DNA of 9,934 bases from SAR324 cluster bacterium (lineage in GTDB: Bacteria; SAR324; XYD2-FULL-50-16). Position 1 is the first letter of the stretch; every line of letters begins with the position of its first letter. The notes under the pieces were generated by a model that saw only the letters and a list, made by a program, of their open reading frames with translations, searched no databases and was not told where the DNA came from. Below are positions 5,932-9,934 of the stretch, in pieces. Location of the stretch: contig NVSR01000053.1 of the NCBI GenBank assembly GCA_002401295.1, positions 6,588 through 16,521 on the forward strand, written 5' to 3'. A program made the position numbers and the translations under genes.

Positions 5932-7338
5932 TTATTGTTCAAGAAGCAGAGCGGCTAACTTCTTGATGGCGAATTCCATCACTTCCTCATCGGCAATTGC
6001 GTAATTCAAGCGGATGAAGTTCTTGAATTGCCTCGTTGGAGAGAATATTTCTCCGGGAGTAATGCTGATTCCCTCAGCTAAGGCCTGGTGATACAGTCGG
6101 GTTCCATCCAAAGGTAGGGGAAGCTCGATCCAAGAGATAAAACCTCCCTTGGGCCGACTTGCCTTGGTTTCCTGAGGAAAATGTTGTCGCAGAAGGCGTA
6201 ACAAAATTCCTTGTCTTTTGGCATAATCAACCGTTACTAAGCGGAGGTGGCGTTCCAACCTTTGGGTGGAAAGAAAATCCGCCAATGCCATTTGCATGAT
6301 GCTGGGTGAATAGAGAGTCGTTGCAAACTTCAAAAGCCGTGCTTCTTTGAGGTAACGTCCCGGAACCATCCAACCGATCCTCAAATCCTGGCAGAGGGTC
6401 TTGGAAATAGAAGAGCACAAAATAACTCGCCCTTCCCTGTCAAAGGACTGGATGCTGCGCACACGGGTCTCGTTCTTACCCAATTCAGAATAAATATCAT
6501 CTTCAATGAGTGGTAGATCATATTTTTTCAGTAGCTCCAGAATGCCTTGCTTGGTCTCATCGGAACATGGGTAGCCTGTTGGATTGCTGAAGCTGGGGCT
6601 TAAGATAAGTCCCTTCACAGGGAATTTGACTAGAAGATCCTCCAAGCCTCCCAAGTCAATTCCAGATTCAGGAGAAACGGGAATTTCCACCACCTTCCGC
6701 CCCAAGACTTCCAAAATTTGTAAGATTCCATAATAGCAGGGAGATTCTATCGCGATCAGGTCACCAGCTTGGGAGATACATTTCAGGGCAAACGTTAAAG
6801 CCTCCTGGCATCCAGCGGTAATAACAATTTCTTTTTCATTGAAGGCTTTGCCCATAGCCGGAGAGCGTTGGGCTATTAGCCGTCGTAAGGGTAAATAGCC
6901 TTGCGGATCTTCATTAAAATTACGAGTCCTGGAGGCAACACTTTTAATCGATTGGTGTAACTGCCGAATGGCAAGGCCTGAAACATTTGGGGTTGCACTA
7001 CCTAAGGGAACTAAAGATTCATCACGGGCAGCAGTCATGACGGCAATTGCCATCTCCAAAACATCAACCTTTGAGGGAGTTGGAGAGATACTCTCTATGG
7101 TGGGAGTAGCAGTGGATATTATATTTTGAGGACAATCCACATAATAGCCGGACCGATTTCTCGGAGTAATCAATCGACGATCTTCTAATTCGACATAAGC
7201 TTGTTGAATAGTACCAATGCTCATACTGAAGCGTTGACTCAATTGCCGGATTGAAGGCAGCTTTTCCCCATTCCGAAAAACGCCATCATTAATCTGTTGT
7301 TCAATAATTCCAGCTATTTTTTGATATAACAGGGTCAT
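5932..7338 (-). CDS. MocR-family regulator: GntR winged helix fused to an aminotransferase domain
   Basis: The 468-residue length and two-part build are typical of the MocR/GabR/PdxR subfamily. Residues 1 to about 70 form a GntR-type winged helix with KLPSIRQLSQRFSMSIGTIQQAY (26-48) and the wing NRSGYYV. A linker of about 30 residues leads to a fold-type I aminotransferase domain. The visible PLP-site residues are SNPTG (251-255), IEDDIYSE (278-285) and SSISKTLCQDLRIGW, with Lys313 as the probable Schiff-base lysine and Arg443 of FIRLNYA for the carboxylate. All are intact, so it should bind PLP. MocR proteins usually regulate the divergent gene in response to an amino acid or PLP adduct. Here that neighbour is an EamA transporter. 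The start at 7338 has GAGG eight bases upstream. An autonomous aminotransferase (2-aminoadipate type) is an alternative, but the HTH argues for a regulator. The ligand is unknown. Confidence 0.88.
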   Translation of the reverse strand: MTLLYQKIAGIIEQQINDGVFRNGEKLPSIRQLSQRFSMSIGTIQQAYVELEDRRLITPRNRSGYYVDCPQNIISTATPTIESISPTPSKVDVLEMAIAVMTAARDESLVPLGSATPNVSGLAIRQLHQSIKSVASRTRNFNEDPQGYLPLRRLIAQRSPAMGKAFNEKEIVITAGCQEALTFALKCISQAGDLIAIESPCYYGILQILEVLGRKVVEIPVSPESGIDLGGLEDLLVKFPVKGLILSPSFSNPTGYPCSDETKQGILELLKKYDLPLIEDDIYSELGKNETRVRSIQSFDREGRVILCSSISKTLCQDLRIGWMVPGRYLKEARLLKFATTLYSPSIMQMALADFLSTQRLERHLRLVTVDYAKRQGILLRLLRQHFPQETKASRPKGGFISWIELPLPLDGTRLYHQALAEGISITPGEIFSPTRQFKNFIRLNYAIADEEVMEFAIKKLAALLLEQ

Positions 7339-7419
7339 TAAGGTATCCTCTTATCTACATGAAAGTTCAAGGGGGCCTTTAAAAAGTAAAGTGCTCTGAC
7401 TGTGAATTATTGATTCATT

Positions 7420-7456
7420 TGTACCACTCAAATTTTAAAAGACTGTATCTGTACCA
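7420..7456 (+). promoter_or_regulatory. Candidate MocR operator: two TGTACCA direct repeats 30 bp apart
   Basis: TGTACCA occurs at 7420-7426 and again at 7450-7456, exactly 30 bases apart, about three helical turns, so both face the same side of the DNA. They lie in the spacer between the MocR-type regulator and the EamA gene. MocR proteins such as GabR are known to bind pairs of direct repeats with ATACCA-like cores. A weak plus-strand promoter (TTGATT at 7410-7415, 18 bases, TTTAAA at 7434-7439) overlaps the first box. Confidence 0.55.
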
Positions 7457-7513
7457 TCGGATTTCCTCAGTGTAAAGTCCTCCTATCGTGAACGCAATCG
7501 GTACTCGGCTGGA

Positions 7514-7532
7514 AGGTATCTTGACAATACCT
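7514..7532. promoter_or_regulatory. Inverted repeat AGGTAT-N7-ATACCT upstream of the exporter
   Basis: AGGTAT (7514-7519) and ATACCT (7527-7532) form a perfect inverted repeat around CTTGACA. The sequence AAGGTATC here (7513-7520) is repeated at 7340-7347, directly before the regulator's ATG. The element could be a second operator or an RNA hairpin in the leader of the exporter gene. A run of eight T at 7546-7553 follows it but is separated by 13 bases. Confidence 0.4.
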
Positions 7533-7597
7533 CTCAGGGAAGTGCTTTTTTTTATTGCTGATATCGAAAAGAAAACACTATTTTTTTAGGAGAAGTG

Positions 7598-8503
7598 ATG
7601 AGTAGGGATTCAAAAAGCATGTTGTTGGGATTATTTGCTGTAATCTGTTTCGGTTTAACTTTACCCATCACCAAGTTTGTGATCGGGCATATGAACCCCA
7701 TTTTTATTGGGCTGGGGCGAGCCTGTCTCGCAGCATTGGTGGCTGCAATACTTCTGGCTATTTTCAGAGTACCTTTACCATCAAAAGATCAATTCAAGAA
7801 ACTGATAATTGTAGTACTGGGAGTTGTGATTGGGTTCCCCATTTTTACAGCATTGGCCATGAATTACGTGCCTGCATCTCACGGTGGAGTTGTGATCGGA
7901 CTCTTGCCACTGGTTACAGCAATCATTGCTGCCATCATCTCCAAGGAGCGGCCTTCTTATGGATTTTGGATTATGGGTCTGGTAGGAAGTAGTCTGGTTA
8001 TTGTCTTCACACTGCTGGAGGGGGGTGGAAGTTTTCACATTGCAGATTTGGCCTTGCTAGGTGCTGTGATCTCTGCCGGATTCGGATATGCCGTAGGTGC
8101 AAAACTCGCAAAAGAAATGCCCGGTTGGCAAGTAATCTGCTGGTCTCTGGTAATTGCTTTTCCTTTTATCCTGATTCCAGCCTGGATCAATCGCCCCCCG
8201 GAAGTACTCAGTTTACCTGCTTCCGTGTGGGCAGGATTTATCTATCTTTCACTGGTCAGCCAGCTCTTTGGTTTCTTTTTCTGGTATAAGGCTTTGGCAA
8301 TGGGAGGTGTCGCTCGGGTCAGTCAAGTGCAGTTAAATCAAACTTTTGTGACACTCTTTGCCGCTACCCTATTTTTAGGTGAACCCCTCAAAATTAACAC
8401 CATCCTGTTCGCGATACTAATTGTGGCAGTCGTGGCAATAGGTAAGAAAATGCCAATTCAGCAGAATTTGACAAAATCTAACTGTGCTGGATCCGAGCAG
8501 TAA
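7598..8503 (+). CDS. EamA/DMT-family transporter with ten membrane helices
   Basis: The 301-residue protein is almost entirely hydrophobic and has two EamA repeats of about five helices each. Repeat one runs from about residue 5 to 135 and includes SFRV-type cues such as GLTLPITKFVIG and the conserved GLGRACLAALVAAILL. Repeat two runs from about 145 to 287 and includes FGFFFWYKALAMGGVARVSQ and FLGEPL, both hallmarks of the family. DMT-superfamily EamA proteins are inner-membrane exporters or permeases for amino acids, nucleotides or drugs. The substrate cannot be read from sequence. The start is ATG at 7598 with AGGAG five bases upstream. The in-frame GTG at 7595 is too close to that site. 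It is divergent from the MocR-type regulator, which most likely controls it. No clear terminator follows. The C-terminal 20 residues are polar and variable. Confidence 0.88.
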   Translation: MSRDSKSMLLGLFAVICFGLTLPITKFVIGHMNPIFIGLGRACLAALVAAILLAIFRVPLPSKDQFKKLIIVVLGVVIGFPIFTALAMNYVPASHGGVVIGLLPLVTAIIAAIISKERPSYGFWIMGLVGSSLVIVFTLLEGGGSFHIADLALLGAVISAGFGYAVGAKLAKEMPGWQVICWSLVIAFPFILIPAWINRPPEVLSLPASVWAGFIYLSLVSQLFGFFFWYKALAMGGVARVSQVQLNQTFVTLFAATLFLGEPLKINTILFAILIVAVVAIGKKMPIQQNLTKSNCAGSEQ

Positions 8504-8540
8504 ATAGTACAGCACGATCTCCCGGTCCGTTATTCTTTAA

Positions 8541-8693
8541 TCAGCCATAAGGTTGCAATACGACCTTTCCTATAACGTTACCTTTTTCTATTGCTTCATG
8601 GGCCAGATGAGCATCACATAGAGGGAACCTGTGATTAACTTCCGGTTTAATTAAAGTTATGCTCAATGGACTCATGTTATTTCCCTGGAGAGA
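8541..8693 (-). pseudogene. C-terminal stub of an MDR-type (zinc/quinone) oxidoreductase
   Basis: About 50 residues ending in FPLCDAHLAHEAIEKGNVIGKVVLQPYG match the C-terminus of medium-chain dehydrogenase/reductases. In that family FPL, AHxxxE and GK(V/I)VL are the usual last conserved points. Nothing of the GroES-like domain or the NAD(P)-binding fold remains: reading upstream, the frame runs straight into the reverse-strand VOC gene, which occupies the same bases in another frame from 8698. The homologous part begins near 8693, next to the VOC stop codon, so a deletion probably brought the two together. It has no start of its own and is not expected to be functional. The family match is reasonable, but the exact parent enzyme cannot be named. 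Confidence 0.6.
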
Positions 8694-8697
8694 GTGA

Positions 8698-9048
8698 TTA
8701 TTCAGACCATAGGGCATACTCATTTCCATTTGGGTCCAAAAAATGAAATCTCCGACCACCTGGAAAAGAAAATATTGGTTTTACAATTTTCCCACCAGAT
8801 TTTTCAATTTTAGATTGTGTCTCCTCTATTTTTTCACTGTACAAAACAATAAGAGCACTGCCTTTAGCAGTTGAAGAAACCAGTTCAGACTTATAAAAAC
8901 CACCATCTAGTCCTTCATTTGTAAAAGCAGCATACTCCGGCCCGTAATCTACAAATGACCACCCAAATGCCTCGATAAAAAAGGCCTTGGCCTTATCTAG
9001 GTCTTTGGCAGGAAATTCAACGTAATTTATTTTTTCGTGCTTGTTCAT
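8698..9048 (-). CDS. VOC/glyoxalase-fold protein
   Basis: The 116-residue protein has a single VOC (glyoxalase/bleomycin-resistance) unit pattern. It opens with INYVEFPAKDLDKAKAFF and continues FGWSFVDYGPEYAAF. A later helix EKIEETQSKIEKSGGKIVKP leads to the final GGRRFHFLDPNGNEYALWSE. The VOC fold binds a metal or small ligand, and its members include glyoxalases, dioxygenases and resistance proteins. The function here is unknown. The start at 9048 is supported by GGAG five bases upstream and by homology beginning at this Met. The open frame continues upstream in phase into the remains of an AraC-type gene, giving an apparent 289-codon frame that starts at a TTG (9567). I treat that as accidental read-through. 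It is probably the only intact gene of this decayed cluster. Confidence 0.75.
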   Translation of the reverse strand: MNKHEKINYVEFPAKDLDKAKAFFIEAFGWSFVDYGPEYAAFTNEGLDGGFYKSELVSSTAKGSALIVLYSEKIEETQSKIEKSGGKIVKPIFSFPGGRRFHFLDPNGNEYALWSE

Positions 9049-9111
9049 ATATGCTCCGCTAGAATTGAAAATTGTATAAAAAAGAGCATAATAAAATACG
9101 TTTTCTGGACA

Positions 9112-9660
9112 CTTTCTTGTAAAATGCTGTCTGCTCCAGCCAATCTCATCACTGACTTGCTTGACAGAGATTCTCCCTCCAGCAACTTGGATAAGATTCA
9201 GTGCCCGCAACATTTGAGGTTCAAAAGCATTAAGTGCTGATAACTTCTTTGAAAATATATTATTCAATAGGGCTATCTGGTGTTCTGTTGAGTTTAAATC
9301 CAGCAGTTGTGTTGAAAGATGATTGGCTTCGTGACCTACAAGGTCAAAATAGTCCACAAGCAAGTCAGTAACTTCATGTACTGGAATTTTGATAAATGGG
9401 TAGGCCATGCCAGGTTTGAATCTCACACCAATAAGATCCGTTCTACTATTCACAATGGGCTTGGTCATAGCTCCAACAACAAAGTTTTTGAGGCTTGTTG
9501 AAAGACTTAGATTAAAAATTATATCAATACAACCATCAGGTATGATCAATTGTTTATGGGGAAACAATTTTTCTGTGTCAGCTGCATATGACCAGTAACA
9601 ATCTAAGTATGACCGTAAGTTGGCAGGTGGAGTATATTCGTTGTAACCATTTATAATTGT
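9112..9660 (-). pseudogene. Remnant of an AraC-family regulator, truncated at both ends
   Basis: The frame reads NGYNEYTPPANLRSYLDCYW, then (after YAADTEKLFPHKQL) IIPDGCIDIIFNL, and later GVRFKPGMAYPFI. This is the N-terminal sensing domain of a large AraC subfamily, recognised by its L..Y.DCYW and PDGC.D.IF motifs. The HTH starts with ISVKQVSDEIGWSRQHFTRK, and there the homology ends: the second HTH, which AraC proteins need for DNA binding, is missing. At the other end the family-like sequence extends upstream of the TTG at 9567 without any ATG, GTG or TTG before an in-frame TAG at 9676-9678. Both ends are therefore lost. The frame continues without a stop into the VOC gene, consistent with an internal deletion of about 60 codons. 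DNA-binding activity is not expected. Confidence 0.7.
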
Positions 9661-9798
9661 AGATATTAATATTTTCTAGTTTAATATTCTCTCTTTTTCA
9701 TTTGCTATCCATGGCTACAGTTCAATTCAAAAATTAATTACTGCAATAAAAAATATGGAGAAGCCATCAATAAGTAAAATATAGTTTTCCTATCTTAA

Positions 9799-9817
9799 CC
9801 ATAGTCAAAGACTATGG
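9799..9817. repeat. Perfect 8-bp hairpin next to the terminal repeats
   Basis: CCATAGTC (9799-9806) and GACTATGG (9810-9817) form a perfect inverted repeat with an AAA loop. Its 3' arm overlaps the first three bases of repeat copy A, at 9815. There is no T-run, so it is not a plain terminator. Confidence 0.75.
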
Positions 9818-9915
9818 AGATCTGGTGACACGATATTTATACTGACAAACACCGGTTCTGTGGAAATCTGGTAACACAGTATTTATTTAAATTAAGTATT
9901 GTGTCACCGAATCTT
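9815..9915. repeat. Three copies of a GGTRACAC repeat, two direct and one inverted
   Basis: Copy A (9815-9840) and copy B (9861-9886) agree at 22 of 26 positions, with starts 46 bases apart. Their shared core is ATCTGGTRACAC followed by TATTTAT-like sequence. Copy C (9894-9915) is inverted: its complement contains GGTGACACAATACTT and matches copy A at 17 of 22 positions. B and C face each other around a short AT-rich centre containing ATTTAAAT (9885-9892), so they can form an imperfect hairpin. Closely similar GGTGACAC...TACTT units occur, from memory, beside Y1/REP-associated transposases in proteobacterial genomes. None is visible here, and the link is an inference. Confidence 0.7.
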
Positions 9916-9934
9916 ACTATCTCCAATTAGGTCT

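Larger units (their letters stand above)
9661..9934. other. AT-rich noncoding end of the window with REP-like repeats
   Basis: No gene is visible in this 274-base stretch. It is markedly AT-rich up to about 9798, with stop codons in all frames at short intervals. From 9799 it contains a perfect hairpin and three related repeats, listed separately. The sequence runs off the window, so whatever these repeats belong to may start beyond 9934. Confidence 0.6.

Noticed and set aside
7405..7431. Minus-strand promoter for the MocR-type regulator (TTGAGT at 7426-7431)
   Set aside because: The possible -10 boxes at proper spacing match the consensus poorly, so no promoter could be called.
7521..7526. 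TTGACA as the -35 box of the exporter promoter
   Set aside because: No acceptable -10 sequence lies 16-19 bases downstream; that region is GCTTTT followed by a T-run. The TTGACA is also the loop of an inverted repeat.
8484..8515. GTGCTG/CAGCAC inverted repeat as terminator of the exporter gene
   Set aside because: The arms are six bases with a 20-base loop that includes the stop codon, and no T-run follows.
8698..9567. A genuine 289-residue AraC-VOC fusion regulator
   Set aside because: The AraC part ends after its first HTH, AraC homology extends upstream of the TTG start, and the VOC part has its own Met and GGAG site, so accidental read-through is more likely.

Overview
The window looks like chromosome of a Gram-negative bacterium of moderate to low G+C. 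The support is a TonB-type energy transducer, an LPS-heptose enzyme of the HldE family, and an exported protein with a BamE/OmlA-like domain. I cannot place it in a phylum. No ribosomal RNA, tRNA, CRISPR array, complete insertion sequence or origin is visible.

Layout. At 1-125 a gene from outside the window ends in a low-complexity Thr-Glu-Ala tail, followed by a strong hairpin terminator (144-170). A very long TonB-like protein (223-1722, +) follows. It is convergent with a diacylglycerol/sphingosine-kinase-fold protein on the minus strand (1742-2725) that has lost the recognisable catalytic motifs. A roughly 350-base regulatory gap holds a good sigma70 promoter (2929-2958). This drives a compact operon: hldE-like (3075-4493), a heptanucleotide tandem repeat, rsmD (4552-5106), and a secreted BamE-like protein (5106-5837) coupled by a one-base stop/start overlap.

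The second half is more accessory. A MocR-type regulator (GntR helix-turn-helix fused to an aminotransferase domain, 5932-7338, -) is divergent from an EamA/DMT-family ten-helix exporter (7598-8503, +). Their shared 260-base spacer contains two identical TGTACCA boxes exactly 30 bases apart, which fits a MocR-family operator. The likely unit is a regulator that senses an amine, amino acid or PLP-related ligand and controls an exporter.

From 8541 to about 9660 lies a degraded minus-strand cluster: the C-terminal stub of a zinc/quinone-type MDR dehydrogenase, an intact VOC/glyoxalase-fold protein, and an AraC-family regulator that has lost both its start codon and the second half of its DNA-binding domain. 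The window ends in AT-rich DNA (9661-9934) with a perfect hairpin and three copies of a GGTRACAC-containing repeat, two direct and one inverted. These resemble REP-like elements.

The most interesting points are two enzyme-family proteins with eroded active sites (HldE C-terminal domain and lipid-kinase-fold protein), the variable-length-type repeat directly before rsmD, the candidate MocR operator, and the decayed cluster beside the REP-like repeats. I did not find a convincing new multi-gene system.
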